Below, piece by piece: positions 1-8,101 of a DNA stretch of 8,101 nucleotides; position 1 is the first letter of the stretch; each line of letters opens with the position of its first letter. This DNA is from Gammaproteobacteria bacterium. GTDB lineage: Bacteria; Pseudomonadota; Gammaproteobacteria; J113. The DNA is taken from the NCBI GenBank assembly GCA_003694425.1, contig RFJX01000080.1, positions 1-8,101 of the forward strand. Reading direction: 5' to 3'. Below the pieces are notes generated by a model. The model was not told where the DNA came from. It saw only the letters and a program-made list of their open reading frames with translations, and ran no database searches. The translations under genes were made by a program, and so were the position numbers.

Positions 1-1
1 C

Positions 2-3000
2 ACCGGCACCGGGCAGGCCCTGGCCGTACTGGAGATCGGCGGCGTCGGGTCCGGGACCGGCAACCGGGTGGACGTGACCGGCACCAGCACCTACAGCGCC
101 AGCGGTGGGACCTCGGCCACGGCCCGGCTCAAGATCGGCAGCGGCAGCGGCACCGCCGGCCGGATCAACGGCGCGGTCAATGTCAACGGCACCTTCAACT
201 ATACCGCCAATGGCGGCAGCGCCTTCGCCGACATGCGGATCAAGAACACCACCGGCAACATCACCGTGAACGGCACCTACACCGGCACTGCGGTCGCCTC
301 TACCGGCAGCGCCCGGGTCGGCCTGAAGGTCGCCACCAACGTCGATTCGCCGCTGGTGAGCATCGGCGGCAACTGGACCGGTACCGCCAGCGGCGGCAGC
401 GTCACCCGGGCGCGGATCAAGGTGGACATGAGCGGCCCGACCTTCGGTGACGTAGTGGTCAATGCCGACACCAATTTCACGGTCAGCGGCAGCGGCGGTA
501 GTGGCAGCAACCTGCGCGCCGGACTGCGCTTCCTGGACGGACGCAACATCACCGTCAGCGGCACCCATGTCTCCACCGTCAACGCCGCTGGCAGCCCGAG
601 CTTCAACTTCGCCGGGGTACAGGTGGGCAACGGCCTGGGCAGCAACAGCGCCACCGGATCGGTCAGCATCGGCGGCATCCATACGCATACCAACAACTAT
701 TCCGGCAGCGCCTCGGCCACCGCCGGGCTGAAGGTCTACGCCCTGGGACCGGTGACCCTCTCCGGCAACCAGAAGTACGCCATCGGCACCAACGGCAAGG
801 CCGAGGTGCTCGTGCAGACACCGACCCATATCACGGTCAGCGGCACGATCAACGCCGACCCGGTGGCCGCCGGCGGCGACAATGTCGCCGTCATCAACCT
901 GGCCGCTGGCACCTCCGGGACCACCGGCGACCTTCTCATCACCGGCGCCGGCGCCCTGACCGCCAGCGCCGAAGCGGCGGCAGGAGTGTTCCTCGGCGCC
1001 GGGCACGATGTCACGGTGAACGGGCCGATCACGGTGAAGACCAGCGGCAGCGGCTTCACCTTCACCTCCTTCGGCAGCGGCCTGCGGCGCGGTGATGCCC
1101 TGCTGCAGTTCCAGCCGGTGGGCAACAACCTGCAGGTCAACGCGCCGCTGACCGTCAGGAGCACCCATCAGAGTTCGAACCGGGCGCAGATCCAGGTGTT
1201 TGGCGTCGGCGGCAATGCCAACCTCATCGGAGGTGGCCAGGTCACGGCAATCAATACCGCATCGGCCAACCAGACAGCAGAGTTGTCCATCGGCCAGTTT
1301 GGCGCTTCGATCGGGGGAGACGTCACGCTTGGCGGCAACTGGACGGTACAGGCCAACGGGCCTTCAGGCAGTGACGGATCGGCCCAGATCCTGATCGATC
1401 GGGTGGCCGGCAATGTCAGCGTCACCGGCACCGGAAACCTGGTCGCCACCGGGACCGACGGCAGTGCCGAGGCCTCCTTCACGGTGCGCAACGTCACCGG
1501 GGATGTCGGCATCAACGCCAACTATAATTACACCGCGACGGCCACCCCCTCGGACGAGACCGCCGGCGCCCGGCTGAACATCAGCAATATCGGCGGCAAC
1601 GTCTCGGTGGCGGGCAGCCACCTCTACACCGCCGTCGCCAACGGCACCGACAGCGCCTACGTCAATGCCGGGCTGTACATCACCAACGTCAACACCGTCG
1701 CCGGCAGCACCGTCACGGTCAGCGGCACCCAGACCGTCAACGCCACCGGCAACAGCAGCCTCGGCTCCCTCGACAACGGCGTGATGATCAACGGGGCGAA
1801 GGATGTGACCCTGTCGGCCACTGTCACGGTCGACGTCACCGCCTCGGACAACACATTCGGCGAGAACATCGGTATCTTCGTCAACAACGCCCGCAACGTC
1901 ACGGTCAGCGGCAACAACACCATCACCCTGACCGGGGTCAGCGGCAGCAACGATGTCGGCGTGTTCCTCGGCAGCAACAGCGGCAACCGCAACAGCGGCA
2001 CGGTGACGGTGAGCGGCAACAATACCGTGACCCTCAATTCGTCCTTCGGCTCGGTGGCGATGAAGATCTGGGCTGCGGGGCCGGTGATGGTCGGAGGCAC
2101 CCAGCGGCTGACGGCCGGCTCCTATTCCGGAGACGCCCTGTTCCAGGTCGACGGCCAGTCCAGCGTCCAGATCAACCCGGTGCAGCTGACCCTGATCGCC
2201 GGCAGCATGGGCGGGGACGCCTCGCTGACGGTGAACGCCACCGGCCCGGTCAACTCCAGCGGCGCGCCGATTGCGGCGCGGCTCGACGCCCCCAGCGGCA
2301 GCGTCAACGTGACAGTCAACGACCCGGTGAGCCTCGTTCTCGATACCATGGGGCCGACCATCAACGTCAATTATCCGGCGACGCCGATGATGGGCAACAA
2401 CCTGTTCATCGACAACGCCGGTTTCAGCGGTGCGGCCAGCTTCAATATCGGTGCCGTCTCGGGCGGCACCTTCGGCGCGGTCCGGATCGTGACCGGCGGA
2501 CACATGAACCTCAACAACAACCTCAACGCAGCGGCCATCACGCTGGGGGCGGGCGGAGACCTGAACGCCGCCGGGCGCAATCTCACCGCCATTCCGGGAC
2601 TGCTCAATCTGGCGGCCAGCCGGGACATCTTCATCAACGGGGCGCAACTGGGTGGTGGCAACAACCTGGTGATGACGGCTGGCCGGGACGTCATCGGCAG
2701 TGCCGGTGCGGTACTCTCGGGCAACGGGGTATTCGCCAGCGCCAACCGGTTCCTGGACCTGTCCGGGGCGACGATTGCGGTGGGCAACGGCCCATCCGGT
2801 GCGATAGGTGATCCCTACGTCCACGAAGGGGTCGAGCGCGTCGGCATAGCCGATCTGTGGTCGGAGGACCCCAATGGCGCCTTCATCGGCGGGCAGATGC
2901 TGAGCATCGGGACCCTGAACCTGACTTTCGGTGTTGGCCAGGACGCCAGCCACGTCCTGTTCCAGGCCGACCAGATCGTGCTGGGGACGGTGGCCAACCA

Positions 3001-3616
3001 GATGACCCCCGATTTCCTGGCCCAGTTCACCACCTTCGACCCGGGGGGGAGCATCGGGGTGGAGCAGGGGGCGCCCGGCGTCTGTGACGGCTCCTGCACC
3101 CTCAACCTGAGCGCCACCGGCCACTTCGACAAGTTCACCGGCACCACCATCGCCATCGGCGACGGGCTGCATTACGGGCCGATCTACGTGGGCGAGAACG
3201 GGCCGGTCACCTTCGGCAGTTCGGGGACGCAGAACGTGGCCTTCGTCACCGAGGGCGGGACGGCCAACGTGTTCGCCGGCGGCGCCCCGATCCCCGATCC
3301 CCAGGACGCCCTGGCCATCGAGCCGCTGGACCTGCCCGAGATCGTCACCACCGGGATCGTGGCGGTCATCGACCCACTCTTCTCCTTCGAGGAGGAGGCC
3401 AGCCCGGGAGACATCCTCGACACCATCAAGGGGGAGGAGGGCGACGGCGAGCTGCTGGAGGCGCTGCTCGAGCAGGAGGAGGAAGAACTGATCGAGGAGG
3501 AAGAGGAAGAAAAGGAGAAGAAAAAGAAGAAGAGCGAGGGTGAAGAGGAAGGCGGGTCCGAAGAGGAGGGCGGCGAGAGCGCCGGTGTCGGAGAGGGAGA
3601 GATGGAATGCAGCTGA
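2..3616 (+). CDS. TpsA-like giant exoprotein (filamentous haemagglutinin type), 5'-truncated by the window
   Basis: The frame is open from base 2 with no convincing start, so this is the last 1204 residues of a longer protein. The GTG at 68 is only an internal Val codon. Residues 1-790 are about 23 degenerate repeats of 26-40 residues, each opening with a strand such as ITVSGT or VSIGGN and ending in an alternating strand such as AGLRI, as in right-handed beta-helices of secreted adhesins. Residues 790-1100 are beta-rich but not obviously repetitive and contain CDGSC (Cys1028, Cys1032). The last 75 residues (3389-3613) have 30 Glu and 7 Lys and end in ECS. Those three Cys are the only ones visible. 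No N-terminal TPS secretion domain can be seen because it would lie upstream, so the call rests on the repeats and on the adjacent TpsB gene at 4390. The role is probably surface adhesin, filament or biofilm matrix; the ligand is unknown. The stop overlaps the next gene by 10 bases. Confidence 0.85.
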   Translation, partial: TGTGQALAVLEIGGVGSGTGNRVDVTGTSTYSASGGTSATARLKIGSGSGTAGRINGAVNVNGTFNYTANGGSAFADMRIKNTTGNITVNGTYTGTAVASTGSARVGLKVATNVDSPLVSIGGNWTGTASGGSVTRARIKVDMSGPTFGDVVVNADTNFTVSGSGGSGSNLRAGLRFLDGRNITVSGTHVSTVNAAGSPSFNFAGVQVGNGLGSNSATGSVSIGGIHTHTNNYSGSASATAGLKVYALGPVTLSGNQKYAIGTNGKAEVLVQTPTHITVSGTINADPVAAGGDNVAVINLAAGTSGTTGDLLITGAGALTASAEAAAGVFLGAGHDVTVNGPITVKTSGSGFTFTSFGSGLRRGDALLQFQPVGNNLQVNAPLTVRSTHQSSNRAQIQVFGVGGNANLIGGGQVTAINTASANQTAELSIGQFGASIGGDVTLGGNWTVQANGPSGSDGSAQILIDRVAGNVSVTGTGNLVATGTDGSAEASFTVRNVTGDVGINANYNYTATATPSDETAGARLNISNIGGNVSVAGSHLYTAVANGTDSAYVNAGLYITNVNTVAGSTVTVSGTQTVNATGNSSLGSLDNGVMINGAKDVTLSATVTVDVTASDNTFGENIGIFVNNARNVTVSGNNTITLTGVSGSNDVGVFLGSNSGNRNSGTVTVSGNNTVTLNSSFGSVAMKIWAAGPVMVGGTQRLTAGSYSGDALFQVDGQSSVQINPVQLTLIAGSMGGDASLTVNATGPVNSSGAPIAARLDAPSGSVNVTVNDPVSLVLDTMGPTINVNYPATPMMGNNLFIDNAGFSGAASFNIGAVSGGTFGAVRIVTGGHMNLNNNLNAAAITLGAGGDLNAAGRNLTAIPGLLNLAASRDIFINGAQLGGGNNLVMTAGRDVIGSAGAVLSGNGVFASANRFLDLSGATIAVGNGPSGAIGDPYVHEGVERVGIADLWSEDPNGAFIGGQMLSIGTLNLTFGVGQDASHVLFQADQIVLGTVANQMTPDFLAQFTTFDPGGSIGVEQGAPGVCDGSCTLNLSATGHFDKFTGTTIAIGDGLHYGPIYVGENGPVTFGSSGTQNVAFVTEGGTANVFAGGAPIPDPQDALAIEPLDLPEIVTTGIVAVIDPLFSFEEEASPGDILDTIKGEEGDGELLEALLEQEEEELIEEEEEEKEKKKKKSEGEEEGGSEEEGGESAGVGEGEMECS
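68..2390 (+). repeat. About 23 tandem degenerate repeats encoding beta-helix rungs
   Basis: Reading the protein in order, a strand of the form (V/I)-T-V-(S/N)-G recurs every 26-40 residues. Clear examples begin near 262 (ITVNGT), 547 (ITVSGT), 829 (ITVSGT), 1711 (VTVSGT), 1897 (VTVSGN) and 2003 (VTVSGN). Between them lies a T/A/S/G/N-rich turn and a second strand (for example ARLKI, AGLKV, AGLYI). At DNA level the exact 15-mer TCACGGTCAGCGGCA occurs at 477, 831, 1713 and 1899, but overall the copies are well diverged, which suggests an old array. The units were counted by eye and their boundaries are approximate. Confidence 0.75.
3389..3613 (+). other. Glu/Lys-rich C-terminal tail of the TpsA-like protein, with a 41-nt polypurine run
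   Basis: This segment encodes 75 residues, of which 33 are acidic and 7 are Lys, with six of the seven Lys clustered after a run of six Glu. It is probably disordered or a charged helix. The + strand is pure purine from 3494 to 3534. The last purine-rich codons also form the ribosome binding site of the next gene (AGGGAG at 3594-3599). Confidence 0.85.
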
Positions 3617-4248
3617 GCAAGCCCTTCGCCGGTACCCTGCTGTTCATCGCCACCCTGTTCCTTGCCAGTGGTCACTCCCTCGCCGCTTCCAGCGCGGGCA
3701 AGGTGCAGCGTGCCAAGGGCTTCGTGATGGCCGCCTCGCCGGAGCAGGGGCGGATCCGGCCCCTGCGCGCGGGTGACGGGATCGCGGCAGGCGAGACCAT
3801 CAGTACCGGACCGAACAGCACGGTCCAGCTCGACTTCAACGATGGCAGTCATGTGGCCCTGAAGCCGAACAGCCGCTTCCAGATCGAGGCCTTCGTGGTA
3901 CGCAAGGAGAAGCCAGAGGAGGAACGCAGCTTCTTCTCCCTGATCAAGGGTGGGCTGCGGGCGGTCACCGGGCTCATCGGCAAGCGCAAGCCGGCCAACT
4001 ACCGGATGAAGACGGCGGTGGCGACCATCGGCATCCGGGGCACGGACTACGAACTGCGGCTCACGGATCAGGGACTCTACGCCGGTGTAACGCCCGGTAC
4101 CGACAGCCGCATCGTGATCCGGAACCAGGCCGGGATCCGGGAACTGGTCGCGGGCCAGTACGCGTGGGTGAAGGGACCGGATCAGCCGATCATTCCGCTG
4201 GCGGTGCGGCCGCCGCAACTGGGCGAAAAACCTCAGATCTGCAAATGA
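3607..4248 (+). CDS. Exported FecR-domain protein
   Basis: A 213-residue protein. The start is fixed by AGGGAG at 3594-3599, 7 bases before ATG, and by a signal peptide: hydrophobic residues 8-20 and a likely cleavage after SLAA near residue 27. The FecR domain spans about residues 52-155. Its visible marks are GDGIAAGETISTGPNS (56-71), the strand-turn-strand with FNDGSHVALKPNS (77-89), FFSLIKGGLRAVTG (109-122), and TAVATIGIRGTDYEL (136-150). No transmembrane helix follows the signal peptide and there is no sigma-factor gene nearby, so it is probably not a FecR-type anti-sigma regulator. Stand-alone FecR-domain proteins beside TPS genes are a recurrent arrangement, but their role is not settled. 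It overlaps the tpsA-like gene by 10 bases in a different frame, which implies translational coupling. Its only cysteine is Cys212, next to last (QICK end). Confidence 0.85.
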   Translation: MQLSKPFAGTLLFIATLFLASGHSLAASSAGKVQRAKGFVMAASPEQGRIRPLRAGDGIAAGETISTGPNSTVQLDFNDGSHVALKPNSRFQIEAFVVRKEKPEEERSFFSLIKGGLRAVTGLIGKRKPANYRMKTAVATIGIRGTDYELRLTDQGLYAGVTPGTDSRIVIRNQAGIRELVAGQYAWVKGPDQPIIPLAVRPPQLGEKPQICK

Positions 4249-4262
4249 CGGGAGAACCACAA

Positions 4263-4304
4263 GTGAGCAAAGGATCGCCGGAACGGCCGTGGTGGATGAA
4301 ATGA
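4263..4304 (+). CDS. Possible 13-codon leader peptide with tandem Trp codons, or remnant of a lost gene
   Basis: GTG at 4263 opens a frame reading MSKGSPERPWWMK and then TGA. GGGAG at 4250-4254 lies 8 bases upstream, a good ribosome-binding-site distance, and the start is only 14 bases after the FecR stop. Adjacent Trp codons recall attenuator leader peptides, but no classical terminator is seen after it. In related TPS loci a further gene (often a CHASE2-domain cyclase) can sit between the FecR-domain and TpsB genes, so this may instead be the relic of such a gene. Such a short frame can also arise by chance. Confidence 0.25.
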   Translation: MSKGSPERPWWMK

Positions 4305-4312
4305 GGGGTGGG

Positions 4313-4331
4313 GCGAGGTGATGCACCTTGC
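4313..4331 (+). promoter_or_regulatory. Hairpin between the FecR-domain and tpsB genes
   Basis: GCGAGGTG (4313-4320) pairs with CACCTTGC (4324-4331) across a 3-base loop ATG. This gives eight pairs, one of them G-T. No T-run follows, so it is not a standard intrinsic terminator. Its right arm overlaps the possible -35 element at 4328, so as DNA it could be an operator and as RNA a processing or attenuation structure. Confidence 0.35.
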
Positions 4332-4362
4332 ATAAGGAATTATCTTAGAATATTCTTATAAA
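4328..4362 (+). promoter_or_regulatory. Candidate sigma-70-like promoter in an AT-rich island ahead of tpsB
   Basis: The stretch 4331-4380 has 12 G/C out of 50 in an otherwise GC-rich region. Possible elements are TTGCAT (4328-4333) with TATTCT (4351-4356) at 17-base spacing. TAGAAT (4346-4351) and TATAAA (4357-4362) each match the -10 consensus at 5 of 6 positions but lack good -35 partners. A perfect 10-base palindrome AGAATATTCT covers 4347-4356. This would give tpsB its own transcript. The exact elements are uncertain. Confidence 0.4.
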
Positions 4363-4389
4363 GTGTTGAATAATAGAAGGGGGAGACTG

Positions 4390-6066
4390 ATGCGGCGGTT
4401 CCAGGCCACCAGCGTTCTGCTGCTGTCGTGCCTCCTTGCCGGCACTGCAGTGGCCGCGGAAGTGACACCCGGCACCATCCGTGAGACTCTCCCCGAAGCG
4501 GGCCCCGGGTTGCCGGAGACGCAGGCGGAACCGCCACTGGCGCCCGCCCCGGCCGTTCCGAAGGTCCCCGAGGGCGGGCCGAAGATCCTCATCAGACGCT
4601 TCGAGATCAGCGGCAACGAGGCCATCCCGACCGAGGAACTGCACCGGCAGATCGCGGACTACGAGGGCAAGCGCCTCACGCTCCTCGAGATCTACGGCGT
4701 GGCCGATCTGCTGACGCGCTACTACCGCTCCCGTGGCTATACCCTGGCGACCGTCACGGTCCCGGCTCAGGAGGTCGCCTCGGGTGTGGTCAGGCTCCAC
4801 GTCATCGAGGGGCGCGTGGGCAAGATCAGCTTCGAGGGGAACCGCATCTACGATGAGGAGTTCCTGCGGCGCCAGTTCGACCGCATCCGGCCCGGCGATA
4901 TCCTCCGGGACGACCCCCTGCAGAACGAACTGCTCCTGCTGAACGACCTGCCCGGTCTCACCGCCCGCTCCGTGCTGGCGCCGGGTGAGGAGTTCGGCAC
5001 CACCGATCTCATCCTGGAGACGCAGGAGCGGCGGTTCGAGGGCACCGCCGGGATCAACAACCACGGCAATGTCGCGGTGGGGGAATGGCGCGCAGTGGCG
5101 ACCGTCAACTACAACAACCCGACCGGCCATGGCGACTATTTCGGCTTCACCTATCTGCACGGCGAGGCGGGTGAACTCGACTTCGGCCAGCTCGACTACG
5201 AGGTGGCGCTCAACACCAGCGGCACCAGGGCCCACTTCTACTATTCCCGCAATGTCTACAACGTCCGTTCCGGGGCCTTCGGTGCGGCCTTCTCCGGCTC
5301 CAGGCGGGATGGGGATGGCGAGACCTTCGGCGCGTGGCTCAGCCATCCCTTCCGGCGCACTCTGGACGATACCCTCATCGGTACGCTCGAGTTCACCCGC
5401 ATCCTCACCCGGCAGACCGGCTCCGGCGCCCTGACCGTGACCGCGGACCAGAAACAGGACGCCCTCACCCTGCTCAGGCTGGGCGCCCGCTGGACCCACC
5501 TCTATCGCGACCAGCGCTCGGTCAGCACCCTCGGGGCCACCTTCTCCACCAACTTCCGCCGCTCCGACTATACCGCCGCCGGGCTGCTGCGCCAGAATCG
5601 GGAGCCTGGCAAGTTCCAGCTCGATTTCAGCCACTACCATGACATGCGAGGAGACTGGTCCGTACTGATCCGGGGGTCAGGGGCCTATTCCATCGGCCCG
5701 CTCAACGACCTGGACCGGTTCCGCATCGGCGGGCCGACGAGCATACGGGCCTTCGCCCAGGGCGAGCTCTCCGGCGACGCGGGGGTCTGGGCTGGGATGG
5801 ACCTGATGCATCCGCTGCCCTTCAGGCTCCCGTTCGATGCGCCGGTCCAGCTCCGGGCCTTCTACGACGTCGGTGTGGTCTACAACAAGAATCCCGCCGC
5901 CGGCGGCAAGAAGACCGACACCCTCAGCGGCACCGGGGTGGGCGCCACCATCCAGTTCGGACGGGACTACAGCTTCGACTTCATGACCGCGGTCCCGACC
6001 ACGGCCCACGATGCCGGCGACCAGCGGGACATCCGCTACTGGGCATCACTGAACGCGCGGTTCTGA
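4390..6066 (+). CDS. TpsB/FhaC/ShlB-family two-partner secretion outer-membrane transporter
   Basis: A 558-residue protein, the usual TpsB length. ATG 4390 is chosen over GTG 4363 because AGGGGGAG at 4378-4385 lies just before it, it opens a clean signal peptide (residues 1-23, cut after AVAA), and GTG 4363 falls at the likely promoter. A Pro-rich linker (34-63) is followed by POTRA 1 (about 66-141, ShlB type, ending VIEGRVG) and POTRA 2 (about 144-212, with EGNRIYDEEFLRR). The beta-barrel runs from about 217 to the terminal Phe558. The Omp85-superfamily loop L6 motif reads IRAF (452-455) where VRGY/IRGF is usual. The partner strand motif FYDVG (491-495) is intact. The mature protein has no Cys. 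It should fold into the outer membrane and thread the TpsA-like protein from the periplasm to the surface. The gene lies 141 bases after the FecR-domain gene and may have its own promoter. Confidence 0.95.
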   Translation: MRRFQATSVLLLSCLLAGTAVAAEVTPGTIRETLPEAGPGLPETQAEPPLAPAPAVPKVPEGGPKILIRRFEISGNEAIPTEELHRQIADYEGKRLTLLEIYGVADLLTRYYRSRGYTLATVTVPAQEVASGVVRLHVIEGRVGKISFEGNRIYDEEFLRRQFDRIRPGDILRDDPLQNELLLLNDLPGLTARSVLAPGEEFGTTDLILETQERRFEGTAGINNHGNVAVGEWRAVATVNYNNPTGHGDYFGFTYLHGEAGELDFGQLDYEVALNTSGTRAHFYYSRNVYNVRSGAFGAAFSGSRRDGDGETFGAWLSHPFRRTLDDTLIGTLEFTRILTRQTGSGALTVTADQKQDALTLLRLGARWTHLYRDQRSVSTLGATFSTNFRRSDYTAAGLLRQNREPGKFQLDFSHYHDMRGDWSVLIRGSGAYSIGPLNDLDRFRIGGPTSIRAFAQGELSGDAGVWAGMDLMHPLPFRLPFDAPVQLRAFYDVGVVYNKNPAAGGKKTDTLSGTGVGATIQFGRDYSFDFMTAVPTTAHDAGDQRDIRYWASLNARF

Positions 6067-8101
6067 ACACTGACGAGAAGTCTGGAAGGACCCTGCCGGA
6101 CGGCTGCCGTGCAATTCCAATGACACCGATCGATGCTCCCACCCCGGACCTTCCGGAGATCCCGTCACCTGCGGGATATGGCCAGCTGGTCCTGCTCGAT
6201 CGCCATCTCCATCGCGAACTGGGTGTTTCACAACGGGCCGTACGTCAATTTCAGGCCCGGCTGAGTTCCATCTTCCTCACCGCGCAAGAATTGAGCCGTG
6301 CGGCGCGCTTCTTCCCCATCGCCTTTGTCCGCAATCCCGGAACGGAAGGATTCCTGCCGATGGCGATCACCGGGCTGGTTCAGGGAGAAAACCTGATCCT
6401 GGATGCCAGCGGGGAGTGGCCGTCCGGGATCTACAAGCCCGCCTATGTACGGCGATTTCCCTTCTGCACGGTGCGCATACGCAACGAGGAGCAACCCGCG
6501 CAGCCACCGCAGGTCGTGGTCGCCGTCCAGGAGGACGCCCTCTCCAGGGATGCGCAACCACCACTGTTCGACGGAGAGGGCGTACCGAACGCCGCATGGC
6601 ACGAGTACGAGTCGCTGATCCATGAAATGGAGACGGCGGTAGAAGAGACCCGCACCTTCTGCCACAATCTGGCCCGCCTGGATCTGCTCGAGCCCTTCGA
6701 GGCCCATGTCCAGCCGAAGGATCTCAAGGCGCTGAGCGTAAAGGGGCTGCACCGGGTCAACGAGTCCAGGCTCAACGCCCTGACCGGCAACGCCGTGAAG
6801 AAACTGATGAAGGACGGGCAGTTGTCCCGCATCTATGCCCACCTCCTCTCCCTGGACAATTTCGACCGCTTGCTGGATGGCTACCGGCGACGCAAAATGA
6901 CACACTGATTCGGCCAGCGGCGGCTGGCAGCAGGACCTCCACATTCACCTTGAAGATGACAAAGACCCATGGGTGTTGAAATCAAGCTCTCCGATCGGGA
7001 ACTGCCGGTTTCTCCGGTGTTCGTCGATTTCCTTTCCCACGTCGTCGACGGCACGCCCTTCGAGGAGGCCAAATGGGGCGATCAGCTCAGTGAGGAGCTG
7101 AGCCAGGACCAGAAACAGGTCATCGAGAAGGCGGCCGAGAACGCGCAGAAGGTGATGGCCACGGAGAAGGGGCAGCGGGCCATCGGCCGCAGCTACGAGC
7201 TGCTGGTGGCGCTGATGCTGGGGGACGTGGAGAAGATCCGGGACCTGCAGCTCAAGTTCCACTTCATCAACGTGATCGGCGTGCCGCGCAATGGCGGCTC
7301 CTACCTGACCAAGGAGCTCTACCGCTCCCTGGGCTATGACCCCAATCACGTACCCAACGTGGTGGCCCACGACGGCTTCCCCGAGGCCTCTCCCTTCCGT
7401 TTCGAAAAGGGGATGAACTCCTGGATCACGAGCCTGCAGACCATGGCGGAATACCTGACCATGGTGGAGATCTATTTCGGCAAGGCCAGGCCCTTCTCGG
7501 GCAAGATCCCGGTGCCGAAGAAGCTGACCAAGGGGACCTACGCGGGTGGCTTCTTCCACCGCATCCTGGGGGAGTCCGTCGAGAATATCCTCACCGTGCG
7601 CCATCCGGTCACCTCGGCCATCTCGACCTACGAGAAGTCGGGCGGACTGCCGGAGAACGGGAGATTCGCGGTGCGCGGAAACATCGAGGAATGGGTGCGG
7701 CGCGACCTCGTCTACACCGGCGCCGATCCCGAGGAGGTGATGGAGATGGACTACTTCGACGCCTACCTGCGCTACTGGGAGCAATATCACATCTATGTCG
7801 CCACCACCGGCTTCTCCGCCAGCCGGTCGATCCGCATCGTGCCCTACGGCGAGGAGCGGATGATGGATGTGGCCACCGACTACTATTACCGCTTTGGTGA
7901 CCGCAATCCCCGGCCCGAGCCGTTCAGGGTATTCGACAAGCGTGACCGCCATCCCGACTGGATGCGCAAGTCAGAGCCGGTGGTGCGCAGGGTCGCCGAG
8001 GTGTGGGAGCGGGTGGGACTGGAGTTCCCGATGGAGGAGGTGATGGAGGCCTGGTAGCCTCCATCACCAGTTTCTCAGCCCTCCTCCTTCACCTCGGCAC
8101 G

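Overview
The window is GC-rich (about 65% by eye), densely coding and almost entirely on the + strand. It reads as bacterial, most likely proteobacterial. The outer-membrane two-partner secretion (TPS) machinery points to a Gram-negative, and the TPS/FecR/SapC mix would suit a free-living, perhaps marine or sulfur-oxidising gammaproteobacterium. That placement is a guess from gene content, not a sequence match.

Layout. (1) Positions 2-3616 hold the C-terminal 1204 residues of a giant exported TpsA-like protein whose start lies outside the window. Its first two thirds are about 23 degenerate beta-helix-type repeats. A different beta-rich region follows, with one CX3C pair, and then a 75-residue Glu/Lys-rich tail ending in Glu-Cys-Ser. 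(2) Positions 3607-4248 overlap that gene by 10 bases and encode a small secreted FecR-domain protein that ends in Ile-Cys-Lys. (3) Positions 4249-4389 are a 141-base gap with a possible 13-codon leader peptide, a hairpin, and a 24% GC island that looks like a promoter. (4) Positions 4390-6066 encode the matching TpsB/FhaC-type outer-membrane transporter, with a signal peptide, two POTRA domains and a 16-strand-type barrel. (5) Positions 6120-6908 encode a SapC-family protein. (6) Positions 6969-8057 encode a sulfotransferase-like protein with recognisable PAPS-binding motifs. (7) A strong hairpin that overlaps the sulfotransferase stop codon probably ends the unit, and a convergent gene may end just beyond it.

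How the genes may work together. TpsB almost certainly exports the TpsA-like protein to the cell surface. The FecR-domain protein, translationally coupled to tpsA and carrying a signal peptide, probably acts in the periplasm or outside the cell and not as an anti-sigma regulator. The SapC and sulfotransferase genes follow in the same direction with gaps of 53 and 60 bases and no clear terminator before position 8039. They could therefore belong to the same unit, and a role in modifying or assembling the surface layer is possible but unproven.

The features most worth following up are the penultimate cysteines shared by two exported proteins that otherwise have almost none, the charged TpsA tail, the pairing of TPS with SapC and a sulfotransferase whose P-loop resembles tyrosylprotein sulfotransferases, and the structured gap before tpsB. 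No RNA genes, CRISPR arrays, insertion sequences or attachment sites were seen.
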